Origin: Deltaproteobacteria bacterium
GTDB lineage: Bacteria > Desulfobacterota > Desulfobulbia > Desulfobulbales > Desulfobulbaceae
Direction: 5' to 3'
NCBI GenBank assembly: GCA_024280455.1
Contig: JAJRQC010000045.1
Location: 1 to 35,569 of the forward strand
DNA: 35,569 nt
Positions 15,208 through 23,563 of this stretch are shown here, one piece after another. Under the pieces are notes generated by a model, which was not told where the DNA came from, made no database searches, and saw only the letters and a program-made list of their open reading frames with translations. A program made the position numbers and the translations under genes. The number at the start of each line of letters is the position of its first letter. The stretch's first letter is position 1.

Positions 15208-16206
15208 ATGGCTCTTTTTGAAGGATATGAGAGAAGAATCGACAAGGTCAACACCGCCCTGGCCGAATACGGAATCAAGGATCTTGATGAGGCACAACAG
15301 ATCTGCACCGATGCCGGTGTGGATGTCTATACAATCGTCAAGGAAGTCCAGCCCATCTGTTTTGAAAACGCATGCTGGGCCTATATTGCCGGCGCAGCCA
15401 TTGCCCTGAAAAAAGGACAGACCCAGGCTGCCGAGATTGCCTCGACCCTGGGCATCGGCCTGCAGTCCTTTTGTATACCCGGCTCGGTTGCCGAAGACCG
15501 CAAGGTCGGCATCGGCCATGGCAATCTGGCCGCCATGCTGCTCTCCGAAGAAACCCGCTGCTTTGCCTTTCTGGCCGGTCACGAGTCCTTTGCCGCCGCA
15601 GAAGGCGCCATCGGCATTGCCAACTCGGCCAACCGGGTGCGAACCGAACCGTTGCGGGTAATTTTGAATGGATTGGGCAAGGACGCCGCCCACATCATAT
15701 CAAGAATAAACGGGTTTACCTATGTGAAGACCCAGTTTAATTACGCCGAAGGAACACTTGCCGTAACGAAAGAAAAACCGTTTTCCAAAGGTGAGCGGGC
15801 CAAGGTGCGCTGTTTTGGCGCCGACGATGTGCGGGAAGGGGTGGCGATCAACCATCTTGAAGGGGTCGATGTCTCTATTACCGGCAATTCCACCAATCCC
15901 ACCCGCTTTCAGCATCCGGTCGCCGGGACCTATAAAAAAGAATGCAACGAGCAGGGGAAAAAATATTTCTCAGTGGCCTCGGGCGGCGGCACCGGCCGGA
16001 CCCTCCATCCCGACAACATGGGCGCCGGGCCGGCCTCCTACGGCATGACCGATACCATGGGCCGGATGCACTGCGACGCCCAGTTTGCCGGTTCCTCATC
16101 GGTACCGGCCCACGTGGAGATGATGGGTTTTATCGGTATGGGCAACAACCCCATGGTCGGTGCTTCGGTTACCGTGGCTGTCGCCCTGCAGCAGGCCTTG
16201 GCCTAA
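15208..16206 (+). CDS. GGGtGRT family protein (function unknown)
   Basis: This 332-residue protein carries the family's naming motif in SVASGGGTGRTLHPDNMGAG, followed by SYGMTDTMGRMHCDAQFAGS and a conserved glycine-rich C-terminus (EMMGFIGMGNNPMVGAS). It appears cytoplasmic with no membrane span. A GGAAAT ribosome site precedes ATG 15208. It follows the NifU-like scaffold by 89 bases in the same direction, an arrangement conserved across anaerobic bacteria and archaea. An enzyme matured by the scaffold, or a partner in sulfur or selenium handling, is plausible given the LysR neighbour. No reaction is established. Confidence 0.88.
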   Translation: MALFEGYERRIDKVNTALAEYGIKDLDEAQQICTDAGVDVYTIVKEVQPICFENACWAYIAGAAIALKKGQTQAAEIASTLGIGLQSFCIPGSVAEDRKVGIGHGNLAAMLLSEETRCFAFLAGHESFAAAEGAIGIANSANRVRTEPLRVILNGLGKDAAHIISRINGFTYVKTQFNYAEGTLAVTKEKPFSKGERAKVRCFGADDVREGVAINHLEGVDVSITGNSTNPTRFQHPVAGTYKKECNEQGKKYFSVASGGGTGRTLHPDNMGAGPASYGMTDTMGRMHCDAQFAGSSSVPAHVEMMGFIGMGNNPMVGASVTVAVALQQALA

Positions 16207-16299
16207 AAATATCTTTAGATCATCCGTAATGTCCTGCACTGGGTTGACTCATCGATTCTCCACGCTTTCCTGTCTGCTGACGAGATGAGGACAGCCCAG

Positions 16300-16887
16300 C
16301 TACTGTACGTTGTTCCGGTTCTTTATCTTGAGAAGCTCCTGATTGACCTTCTGCGCCAGCTGCGGCGGAGGATTTGAGGCCAGAACCTGTTCAAAGGTTT
16401 CTCGTGCCTTGGCGATCTCTCCTTTATGCTGATGGATTACACCGATATAGTAGAGACTGTCGATATGGGTCGGATCAATGGCCAACGCCTTTTGAAACCG
16501 GGTAAGGGCATTGTCGGAGTCACCGGTATTTAAATAGAGCAGACCGAGATCATTTTCCACATGAACATTGGCGGAATCGACCTCTGCAGCCTTCAGAAAG
16601 ATGGGTATTGCCTCCTGATACCGGCGGTTGTCAAAATAGAGATCACCAAGACCGACTAGGGCCTTGATACTGTCCGGGTTCTTCTGCAGGATACTCTGAT
16701 AGGTGACAATCTTCGACTCCACGTCCAGGCTCTGCCCCTGTTCAACATACATCGTATTCTGCCCATCCTGATTTTCTGCAACATGGCTCCCGGTCGTTCT
16801 GGTAAGGGCAAAAAAGATCATGAGCGCGGTCGTCATCCAGAAAAAAGAGATGACCACAACCTCTTTGGTGCTTCTTGAATTGGTCAT
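16300..16887 (-). CDS. Membrane-anchored TPR protein, last gene of the ccm operon (CycH/CcmI C-terminal role)
   Basis: The 195-residue protein has one N-terminal membrane span (VVVISFFWMTTALMIFFAL, about 10-28) and then at least three tetratricopeptide repeats (SIKALVGLGDLYFDNRRYQEA, VENDLGLLYLNTGDSDNAL, SLYYIGVIHQHKGEIAKA). Its start overlaps the ccmD stop by ATGA. In other System I operons a TPR domain at the C-terminus of CcmI/CycH presents apocytochrome to the haem ligation machinery. This protein could supply that domain separately. The assignment rests on position and domain type. Confidence 0.75.
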   Translation of the reverse strand: MTNSRSTKEVVVISFFWMTTALMIFFALTRTTGSHVAENQDGQNTMYVEQGQSLDVESKIVTYQSILQKNPDSIKALVGLGDLYFDNRRYQEAIPIFLKAAEVDSANVHVENDLGLLYLNTGDSDNALTRFQKALAIDPTHIDSLYYIGVIHQHKGEIAKARETFEQVLASNPPPQLAQKVNQELLKIKNRNNVQ

Positions 16888-17036
16888 TTTCCCGCTCCCT
16901 GTTCACTGATAAGTTCCTCAAGGATCCGCACTCGTCCGGCCAGAACCTGCCGGCGGCCGGCGGCAAAAAAAACATAGCCAAACAGGCCGCCCCAGATGAT
17001 CGCATAGGCCGCGATTAAAAACAATTCACTGTTCAT
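16884..17036 (-). CDS. ccmD: CcmD-like small membrane protein
   Basis: A 50-residue frame with one membrane span (FLIAAYAIIWGGLFGYVFFA, about 6-25) is followed by a basic GRRQVLAGRVRILEEL segment, which is the classic CcmD layout. It overlaps ccmC by four bases on one side and the TPR gene by three on the other (ATGA in both cases). CcmD tethers CcmE to the CcmC/CcmAB haem-loading complex and aids release of holo-CcmE. Confidence 0.85.
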   Translation of the reverse strand: MNSELFLIAAYAIIWGGLFGYVFFAAGRRQVLAGRVRILEELISEQGAGK

Positions 17037-17719
17037 ATTCCTTCTCCATCAAGTTGTCTTTCCAATAATCGTACCCTGCCTGCCAGGGTGAGGGTTCTGG
17101 TTCTCTGGTAGAGCAGCAGGCCCCAGAGGCATGTAAACGCGATCAGGGCAACAATCAGGGTTGTAATCATCGCCGGGGCCATATCGATTGAACCGGCCCG
17201 GATAACCACCGGATGGATGGTGCGCCACAACCTGGCCGATAAAAAGACAATCGGCACATCGACAAAGCCGACAATGGCCAGCACTGCACAAAAAACCGCT
17301 CGCTTCTCCTGCCGGTCCACTGAGGAGCGCAAAATGAAATATGACCCATAGATGAACCAGAGAATCAGCGAGGTTGTCAGCCTCGGATCCCAGGTCCACC
17401 AGGCATTCCAGACCGGTCGTCCCCAGAGCATGCCGGTTGCCAGCACCAGAGTGGTAAAAACAAGCCCTATTTCCACACTGGCGGCACCCAGGATATCCCA
17501 TTTCAGATCTTTTTTAATCAGGTAGACAATGGCGCTGACAAAGGCGGTGAAAAACGAGAGGAACGTAACTAGAGCGCAGGAGAGATGAAAATAAAAGATC
17601 TTCTGGATCGGCCCCATGACCCGTTCGGTGGGGGCGTACACAAAAACCATGTAGATGGCAGTCATGAACAACAGGCCTGCCAGACTGATACATATTTTTT
17701 CTCTCAGAGATGAGGTCAT
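17033..17719 (-). CDS. ccmC: Haem-handling membrane protein CcmC
   Basis: This 228-residue six-span protein has the WWD haem-binding signature (WGRPVWNAWWTWDPRLT) and flanking periplasmic histidines (YFHLSCA; RTIHPVV). CcmC positions haem for attachment to CcmE. I start it at ATG 17719, where AGGAAA precedes by seven bases; an in-frame ATG 63 bases upstream adds an unlikely tail. It overlaps ccmD by ATGA. A 170-base gap with a CATGGC/GCCATG hairpin (17816-17836) separates it from ccmB, the only sizeable gap in the operon. Confidence 0.92.
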   Translation of the reverse strand: MTSSLREKICISLAGLLFMTAIYMVFVYAPTERVMGPIQKIFYFHLSCALVTFLSFFTAFVSAIVYLIKKDLKWDILGAASVEIGLVFTTLVLATGMLWGRPVWNAWWTWDPRLTTSLILWFIYGSYFILRSSVDRQEKRAVFCAVLAIVGFVDVPIVFLSARLWRTIHPVVIRAGSIDMAPAMITTLIVALIAFTCLWGLLLYQRTRTLTLAGRVRLLERQLDGEGI

Positions 17720-17889
17720 CGCTTTTCCTGAAATACCTTTATTACATTGGGTGTTCATTTGTCTCAAGTTTCTAATTTGCACTTATTGTCGAATAATCAT
17801 CATGGTGTGACCTTGCATGGCGCACCTTTTGCCATGTCGGAATTGATCCGGTATGACGTAACCAGCGATCTGTTCTGTTCATATCTTGG

Positions 17890-18558
17890 CTACTCTCGAA
17901 TAACCTGATCAAGAAGCAGAAAGCCAAGACCGGAAAAAATAAGGCCATAGGCGGTCATGACATAGAGCCAGGACGAATACTCCACCGGGCCCGCCCCTTG
18001 AAATATCATGGCGGTTACCTTAACGGTGATGCTGATAAGCGGTATCACCACCGGATAAAACAGCAGGGGCAGCAAGGCCTCATTCCTGTTTGTGCCTGCG
18101 GTAATGGCGGAGAACAGGGTACCGGTTGCCGCAAACCCGATATTGGCCAGAAAAACCACCAGCACCAGCATGGGCAGAGAGTGGAAAAACGTATCCCCGT
18201 ACAGAATAAAAAACAGAGGAATTATTGATAGCTCGGCCATCAGCATCAAAGTAAAATTCACCGCCATTTTGGCCCCGAACAGGGATTCCGCACTCATTGG
18301 GCTCAAGAGCAGACCATCCATACAGCAATTTTCCTTTTCCCGGCTCATGGTCCTGGCCAGTCCAAGAACGGAAGAAAAGGTGATCGCCACCCAGAGTATA
18401 CCGGCCCCGGTTTCAGGGGAAATCTCCGCCCCCATAGGTATCGCCAGATTCAGGATCACCAGAAGCAGAAACCCAAAAAAGGCCATGGAGATAACGGCTT
18501 CAGGTTTCCTGAACTCGGCATGGAGATCTTTGCGGACAAGAATCCAAAATCCGCTCAT
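17890..18558 (-). CDS. ccmB: Haem exporter permease CcmB
   Basis: The 222-residue protein has six predicted membrane spans and CcmB hallmarks (ILVRKDLHAEFRKPEAV at the start, SREKENCCMDGLLLSP in the first cytoplasmic loop, LLPLLFYPVVIPLI). Together with CcmA it forms the ABC complex that drives release of holo-CcmE from CcmC. It overlaps ccmA by four bases. Length and topology are normal for the family. Confidence 0.93.
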   Translation of the reverse strand: MSGFWILVRKDLHAEFRKPEAVISMAFFGFLLLVILNLAIPMGAEISPETGAGILWVAITFSSVLGLARTMSREKENCCMDGLLLSPMSAESLFGAKMAVNFTLMLMAELSIIPLFFILYGDTFFHSLPMLVLVVFLANIGFAATGTLFSAITAGTNRNEALLPLLFYPVVIPLISITVKVTAMIFQGAGPVEYSSWLYVMTAYGLIFSGLGFLLLDQVIRE

Positions 18559-19274
18559 GCCGCTCGCGCCCCATGGACATACTCCATATACAGTCCTTCA
18601 AAGGCCGATGGATCAATCGTATCCCGCTCCTCCAGATAAACCAGACGTCCGCCTGCCAGAATCCCGACCCTGGTTGCTGCGGCAAGACCACGATCAAGGC
18701 TATGGGTCACCATGATTACCGTTCGCGCTCTGCTCCTGAGCTCGCCTAACTGCTCGGTCAGGATGGCGGAAGCGTATTGGTCAAGACCGCTGAACGGTTC
18801 ATCAAGGAGCAACAAAGAGGGGTCATTGACCAGGGCCCGGGCAATGGAAAGGCGCTGACACATCCCCCGAGAAAACCGGCTGACCCGGGAATGACGCCGG
18901 GGATAGAGTTCGACGATCCTCAACAGCTCTTCGGCTCTCTGTTCGGGATCGTCCACCTTGTACAGTGAGCCGTAAAAAATCAGATTCTCCCGGGCGGTCA
19001 TATGTCCGTACAGCAGCGACTGGTGCGAGATAACGCCCAGCTGCATTTTAAAGGCTTCCGGCTCCTCGGCAAGATCAAAGCCCTTGATTTCAACCTTGCC
19101 GCTGCCGGCCGAGGTCAAAGTCGATATAATCCGTAACAGGGTACTCTTGCCGGCGCCATTGGGCCCAAACAGACTCAGGAAATCGCCCTGCTGGAGGCCA
19201 AAGGACACCTTATGCAAAGCGCGGCGGCCCTCATACTCCTTGCCCAGGTTGTTGACGGCTAGAAAATCCGCCAT
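18555..19274 (-). CDS. ccmA: Cytochrome c biogenesis ATPase CcmA
   Basis: This 239-residue ABC ATPase has Walker A GPNGAGKST near residue 37, a Q-loop in VISHQSLLYG, the signature-like FSRGMCQRLSIARAL and Walker B LLLLDEPFSGLD. The signature has SRGM instead of the canonical LSGGQ, which is common in CcmA. I start it at ATG 19274 (MADFLAVNNLG), one base after the upstream stop; a longer frame exists but its first 31 residues overlap the preceding gene and look non-family. It powers the CcmAB complex. Confidence 0.93.
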   Translation of the reverse strand: MADFLAVNNLGKEYEGRRALHKVSFGLQQGDFLSLFGPNGAGKSTLLRIISTLTSAGSGKVEIKGFDLAEEPEAFKMQLGVISHQSLLYGHMTARENLIFYGSLYKVDDPEQRAEELLRIVELYPRRHSRVSRFSRGMCQRLSIARALVNDPSLLLLDEPFSGLDQYASAILTEQLGELRSRARTVIMVTHSLDRGLAAATRVGILAGGRLVYLEERDTIDPSAFEGLYMEYVHGARAA

Positions 19275-19275
19275 C

Positions 19276-19782
19276 TCAGCCTTGTACTTTTTCTTTATCA
19301 AGTTTTTCCAAGATGGTTTCCAGTTCAAGCGTATATTCATCATGTAAGCGAATATATTCATCATCATCTATTGTGCAGGTATCCCAGTCTTGCTCCAGCC
19401 GGTCCATTTTTTCCCTGACTTCGGCAATACCCAATTCAACCAATTGTCTCTGCCCTTCAGCCGGTAATGATTTCTCAACCTTCACCGGAGGCGGTACCGG
19501 CTCGGTATCTCCCAGTTGTTCAAGATCACGAATAATCTTTGCTGCTTTGGCGCCATAATGCTTGCGCAGCTCAGCATAGTCCTGATCATTTATTTTATTG
19601 GAGGCATGTTCAAATTCAATGTCCTTCATGGCCCGAAGGTAGGACGTTTTTTCCGCTTCCAGGGCTTTTCTGGTTGTCCCTGATTCAACGGCCGCCAGCC
19701 ACCGCTCTTCACGGCGCAGCAAAGGGGCCAGGCTGTAGGCAACAATGGATGCGGTGATAAGAATAAAAAAGGCTATGGTCAT
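19276..19782 (-). CDS. CcmI-like N-terminal protein
   Basis: The 168-residue protein has one N-terminal membrane span (AFFILITASIVAYSLAPLL, 4-22) and a charged coiled-coil region with the CcmI-type segment SYLRAMKDIEFEHASNKIND. It lacks the TPR domain of full CcmI. That part appears to be encoded separately at the end of the operon (16300-16887), so CcmI is effectively split. Its start shares one base with the ccmH stop (TGATG). A role in holding CcmH and apocytochrome is inferred. Confidence 0.72.
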   Translation of the reverse strand: MTIAFFILITASIVAYSLAPLLRREERWLAAVESGTTRKALEAEKTSYLRAMKDIEFEHASNKINDQDYAELRKHYGAKAAKIIRDLEQLGDTEPVPPPVKVEKSLPAEGQRQLVELGIAEVREKMDRLEQDWDTCTIDDDEYIRLHDEYTLELETILEKLDKEKVQG

Positions 19783-20249
19783 CAGTCGTCCTCCAGTTTT
19801 TTCAACTCATCTTCCACCTGATCTTCAATCTTGCGATACAAGGCCTCGGATTCGGCATCATGCTCTCCAGCTCCGGTACCGGAGCGCCCGGCTGCGCCCC
19901 ATTTCCAGATAAGCATTCCTGCAATGACAAGGCCGATAAGCAGGGCAACAAAGGGGGCGGCATAGGCCACCAGGTTAAATCCCCTCTGGGGCGGCACAGT
20001 GAGGATATCTTCTCCAAACTGCTGGACAAAAAAATTGAGTATTGTCTGTTTGTCTTCGCCGAGGGCCAGCCTGCGGTCGATCTCCGCCCGCATCTGGTTG
20101 CCGCCGCTGCACCGGTCTATATTGAGCGCTTCACCCGGACAGGCGTAGCAAATCAAATTTTTTTCAACTTCACTTCGATTCAATGCATAGGCCGTGATGG
20201 CTACCCCGGACAAAAGGAGAGAAAATATAAAAATCCGAAATATGTTCAT
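19782..20249 (-). CDS. ccmH: CcmH-type apocytochrome thiol reductase
   Basis: This 155-residue protein has a signal-anchor (residues 1-22), a CxxC pair at Cys34 and Cys37 (LICYACPGEALNIDRC), the helical bundle QTILNFFVQQFGEDILTVPP and a second membrane span (APFVALLIGLVIAGMLIWKW). CcmH keeps apocytochrome cysteines reduced and works with CcmF. The motif differs from the common LRCPxCQ, and an extra Cys47 lies nearby. It overlaps ccmF by four bases. Its presence beside a cysteine-type CcmE is notable. Confidence 0.88.
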   Translation of the reverse strand: MNIFRIFIFSLLLSGVAITAYALNRSEVEKNLICYACPGEALNIDRCSGGNQMRAEIDRRLALGEDKQTILNFFVQQFGEDILTVPPQRGFNLVAYAAPFVALLIGLVIAGMLIWKWGAAGRSGTGAGEHDAESEALYRKIEDQVEDELKKLEDD

Positions 20250-22198
20250 GCCGTCTGCCTCCTGCTTCCGGCCGGAATAATTGCCATGATCCCGCCCAGA
20301 ACCATGAACACACCGCCGACCCAGCCCCAGACCAGCAGGGGGTTAACCGCCGCTTTAATGGTAATTTCATTATTTTTCCCGATCATCGGCATGGTCAGGT
20401 ACAGATCCTCTTTGGGCGATATTCGCAGACTGACCTCGGTTGTCGGTTGTTTGGCATTGATATAATAGCGGCGCTCGGTGGTAATATCACCGGCCGGTTT
20501 ACCGTTCTTCGTCACCCCCAGGGTAGCGGCATACACCGTTCGATTCCGGTCCTGAAAACTCTTAAAATCATTATACTGCAGCGTGTAATCGCCGATTGTC
20601 ATGGACTGGCCACGCTGGAGGGTCACCTCTTTTTCCAGTTTAAAGGTGGTCGACCCGGTAATACCGACAACCATCAAAACAATGCCGAAATGAACGATGT
20701 AGCCGCCGTAGCGCCGCCGCATCTTCCAGATCACCTTGGGAAAGGCAAGCAGCAAGCCCTCGCCGGTCAGCTTCTTCCTGGCCCTGGCACCGCCGATAAA
20801 TTCAAGCAGAATGGTGGCGGAGACAAACAGAGACAGGGTAAAGGCAAGCAGAGGGTAGAGTTCACGAATCCCGAAGGTAAACAACACCGCCCCACCGATC
20901 AGGGCCAGGCCGAAGGGAAGCAGAAAATTATGCTTGAGATTATTAATTGATGCCTTACGCCAGCTGATCAGCGGGCAGAGCCCGGTGATGGCCAGCAGGA
21001 GTAAAAAGAGCGGGGTGTTGACCATATTGAAAAACGGCTCACCCACGGTCAGTTTTTTACCGGTCACCATCTCTGAGATCAGGGGAAACATGGTGCCGAA
21101 CAGGGTGGAAAAGGCAATAGCCAGCAGGATAACGTTGTTAAAGAGAAAGGTGGACTCTCTTGAGAGCAGCGATTCCAGGGAGTGATTGGTTTTCAACTCG
21201 CTGTAACTCTCCGCGATCAGGAGAAAACTGCCCAGCGCCGCAACAATCATAAAGACAAGAAAATAGCCCCCCAGTCCGGTGGCTCCGAAATCATGGACCG
21301 ACTGAAGGATGCCGCTTCGAACCAGATAGGTCCCGAAAATACAGGCCAGAAAGGTCAGAACAATCAGTGACATGTTCCAGACCTTCATGATGTTTCTTCG
21401 TTCCTGGATAATCGAGGTATGAATAAAAGCCGTCGAGATCAGCCAGGGAATAAAAGAGGCGTTCTCGACCGGATCCCAGGCCCAGAAACCGCCCCAGCCG
21501 AGCTCCACATAGGCCCACTGCCCGCCGAGAATAATGCCGATGGTCAGAAAAATCCAGGACAGGATATTCCAGCGCCTGGTTTTTTTCAGCCAGTCGGGAT
21601 CAAGCCTGCCTGAGATCAGGGCCGCCAGGGCGTAGGCAAAGGGGATGGTAAAGCCGATATAGCCCAGAAACAGGGTGGGCGGATGGAAGATCATGCCCGG
21701 GTTCTGGAGCATGGGATTGAGTCCCTTGCCGTCTTTGGGCATAAACTGGAGCAGTTCAAAGGGTGAGGAAACGGTTATGAGCAGGAGGAAGAAAAAGCTG
21801 ACTATCCCGGCCAGGATAAGATAGATGTACGGGGTATTTTTCCGGGTGGTTTCTTTGCGGGTATTCCATGTGACCAGGGCAATATAGAGGCTCAGAACCC
21901 AGGCCCAGAATAAAAGAGATCCTTTCTGCCCGGCCCAGAACGAGGTCGCCTTATAGAACAGCGGCAGGGCCCGATCCGAGTAGGAGGCCACATACTCCAC
22001 CTGAAAGTTGTCGGTCATAAACAGCCAGGACAGGGCAAATGCGGCCATGGTCGCAAAAACCGCGAGTCCGGCAAGAGCGCGCCGGCCGGCCTCGATGAAA
22101 CGCAGATCGTTGCGCATCAGCCCGGTCAGCAACAGGAACATTGCCGACAGCCCGGTGATAAACGCCGCCGACTGCGACAGGTTGCCGAATGTTACCAT
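20246..22198 (-). CDS. ccmF: Cytochrome c haem lyase subunit CcmF
   Basis: This 650-residue polytopic protein carries the WWD motif (GWGGFWAWDPVENASFIPWL) and the usual histidines around it. A large periplasmic domain near the C-terminus (about 525-620) precedes the last span (WVGGVFMVLGGIMAIIPAG). CcmF transfers haem from CcmE to the apocytochrome CxxCH. I chose ATG 22198 because AAAAGGAG precedes it by the right distance; the longer frame overlaps ccmE. It starts two bases after ccmE. Confidence 0.95.
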   Translation of the reverse strand: MVTFGNLSQSAAFITGLSAMFLLLTGLMRNDLRFIEAGRRALAGLAVFATMAAFALSWLFMTDNFQVEYVASYSDRALPLFYKATSFWAGQKGSLLFWAWVLSLYIALVTWNTRKETTRKNTPYIYLILAGIVSFFFLLLITVSSPFELLQFMPKDGKGLNPMLQNPGMIFHPPTLFLGYIGFTIPFAYALAALISGRLDPDWLKKTRRWNILSWIFLTIGIILGGQWAYVELGWGGFWAWDPVENASFIPWLISTAFIHTSIIQERRNIMKVWNMSLIVLTFLACIFGTYLVRSGILQSVHDFGATGLGGYFLVFMIVAALGSFLLIAESYSELKTNHSLESLLSRESTFLFNNVILLAIAFSTLFGTMFPLISEMVTGKKLTVGEPFFNMVNTPLFLLLLAITGLCPLISWRKASINNLKHNFLLPFGLALIGGAVLFTFGIRELYPLLAFTLSLFVSATILLEFIGGARARKKLTGEGLLLAFPKVIWKMRRRYGGYIVHFGIVLMVVGITGSTTFKLEKEVTLQRGQSMTIGDYTLQYNDFKSFQDRNRTVYAATLGVTKNGKPAGDITTERRYYINAKQPTTEVSLRISPKEDLYLTMPMIGKNNEITIKAAVNPLLVWGWVGGVFMVLGGIMAIIPAGSRRQTA

Positions 22199-22200
22199 AA

Positions 22201-22620
22201 TTACTCCTTTTCCTGTTCGGTTTCGCCTTCGTATTTTGAGGGGCACTTAGCCAGGAGGGTTTCGGCATAGAACGTATTGCCCGGTTCGTCATACCGTCCC
22301 TCCAGAATCACCTCGACATCCTCCTTGAAGGCATCCGGCTTCACACCGTTGTAGACCACCTTCATGGTCTTGCCGGCGTCTTCCATGTCGCGCACTTCAA
22401 AGGACAATTTCAGCTCCTTCTGATCATAAAAAATAGTTCCTTCCTCAACCTCGCCACTGATCCGGACACCACGTTCTCCCGCCAGCCCACCGTCAGTCAG
22501 AATTTCAGCAACCGTCCGATAATAGACCCCGGTATCTGAGATCCCTTTCATGATAAGGAACCCGACTCCGGCCAGGATAAGCACAAGGGCCAGAACGGTT
22601 TTTTTCGAACTTTTTTTCAT
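22201..22620 (-). CDS. ccmE: Haem chaperone CcmE, cysteine (CxxxY) variant
   Basis: The 139-residue protein has one N-terminal span (VLALVLILAGVGFLIM, 9-24) and an OB-fold periplasmic domain (VRISGEVEEGTIFYD, VILEGRYDEPGNTFYAETLLAK). The haem-attaching residue is Cys126 with Tyr130 (CPSKY), in place of the usual HxxxY. Cysteine-type CcmE is known from archaea and Desulfovibrio. I use ATG 22620, which has GAGG six bases upstream. It is the first gene of the operon, so its promoter should lie in 22621-22800. Confidence 0.92.
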   Translation of the reverse strand: MKKSSKKTVLALVLILAGVGFLIMKGISDTGVYYRTVAEILTDGGLAGERGVRISGEVEEGTIFYDQKELKLSFEVRDMEDAGKTMKVVYNGVKPDAFKEDVEVILEGRYDEPGNTFYAETLLAKCPSKYEGETEQEKE

Positions 22621-22963
22621 TGAACCTCGTGTCGTACTCAATCACAGGGCGTATAACCCGGCGGTTTCACATATCTCAAAGCCGTAAGTTGGTACAGGTG
22701 CCCTAGATTTACGCACTTGCTTCTGCCCGCTATAGTCTCCCTATGCAGGCGGGAGCAACCGCGTGAAAATGGGGTGCCTGTGACGACTTACCTCATATCT
22801 CATAAAAACATCCCCAGCCGTCAGATCAAAAAAAACGGCCGGGGATGTGGATCAAGGGGAAAGTACATGCGATCAAAAAGCATTGATCACATTGCATCCA
22901 GGAAGCAATCGCTATGCCATGGAGAAGATGGAAGAGAAAAAAAGGGAAGGATTTTAAACAGAG
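22621..22963. other. Intergenic region upstream of ccmE with hairpins
   Basis: This stretch should hold the ccm promoter (minus strand). A 14-bp inverted repeat with one mismatch, ACATCCCCAGCCGT (22808-22821) against 22835-22848, forms a strong hairpin. A weaker imperfect inverted repeat links GTAAGTTGGTACAGG (from 22685) with CCTGTGACGACTTAC (to 22791). No gene was identified. Confidence 0.5.
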
Positions 22964-23261
22964 CAGGTTGGGTTAAAGTGAGTTATGAGTTTGATATTGT
23001 TTGGCTTATGCTAAGCATCATTTGCCGACGGGAACGCAATCTTTGCAACGACAAGCGTAACCCGACAAGTTTGAAGTAGAAGCCCGCTAACACCAACTTG
23101 CGACTAAAAACAGGCCGGTGTAGGTTGGGTTAAAGCGATTTATCGACCTGATATTGTTGGGTTACACTAAGCCTCACTTACCGGCGAGAACGCGATCTTT
23201 ATGCAACGACAAGCATAACCCAACAGGTTTAGAGTAGACGCCCGCTAACACCGACCTACAC
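22964..23261. repeat. Tandem pair of about 140-bp elements with AGGTTGGGTTA ends
   Basis: Copy 1 spans about 22964-23103 and copy 2 spans 23118-23261. Shared landmarks in the same order are AGGTTGGGTTAAAG, TTTGATATTGTT/CCTGATATTGTT, GCAACGACAAGC, TAACCC and CCCGCTAACACC. Copy 2 ends in matching inverted termini (GTGTAGGTTGGG against GTGTAGGTCGGT on the other strand). Copy 1 has lost part of its ends. This resembles the GTAGGTTGGGTT family of non-coding dispersed repeats common in bacteria. Confidence 0.75.
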
Positions 23262-23292
23262 ACAAAACCAAGCAGATAAGCCTGATTTTTAT

Positions 23293-23430
23293 ATAAACTT
23301 GCATGGCTGGACCAGGTAAGCGGAGCGAAGCGCAGACTCCGGACTATACTGGTCACAGCCACAACAGATAGCGTAGACTTCGAAGGATGAAAATAGCCTG
23401 ATACGGCATCACTTCGTGGGCGATTTTCGG
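23293..23430. repeat. Third, longer copy of the 96-bp dispersed repeat
   Basis: It starts ATAAACTTGCATGGCTGGAC and ends CACTTCGTGGGCGATTTTCGG followed by ATAAAA, matching the units at 7435-7626 at both ends. Two extra segments make it 138 bp: one after GGACCA (GGTAAGCGGAGCGAAGCG and on) and one after CACAGCCACAAC. It lies in non-coding DNA. Confidence 0.75.
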
Positions 23431-23518
23431 ATAAAAAAAATCCCCTGGAGAGATCACCTTATGGCAGGTGCGTGGGTACCCCTTGCAGACAAAAAACGGG
23501 ACAAAAAGAGACAGGCCC

Positions 23519-23540
23519 GGGACAAAATGTCCCATTTTTT
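23519..23540 (+). terminator. Short hairpin with T-run
   Basis: GGGACA (23519-23524) pairs with TGTCCC (23528-23533) around three bases and is followed by ATTTTTT. In sequence it is a plus-strand intrinsic terminator, yet no plus-strand gene lies upstream. It may be part of the repeat cluster or shield the minus-strand operon from read-through. Confidence 0.4.
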
Positions 23541-23563
23541 CAAGGGAAGGCCTGATATAAAAA

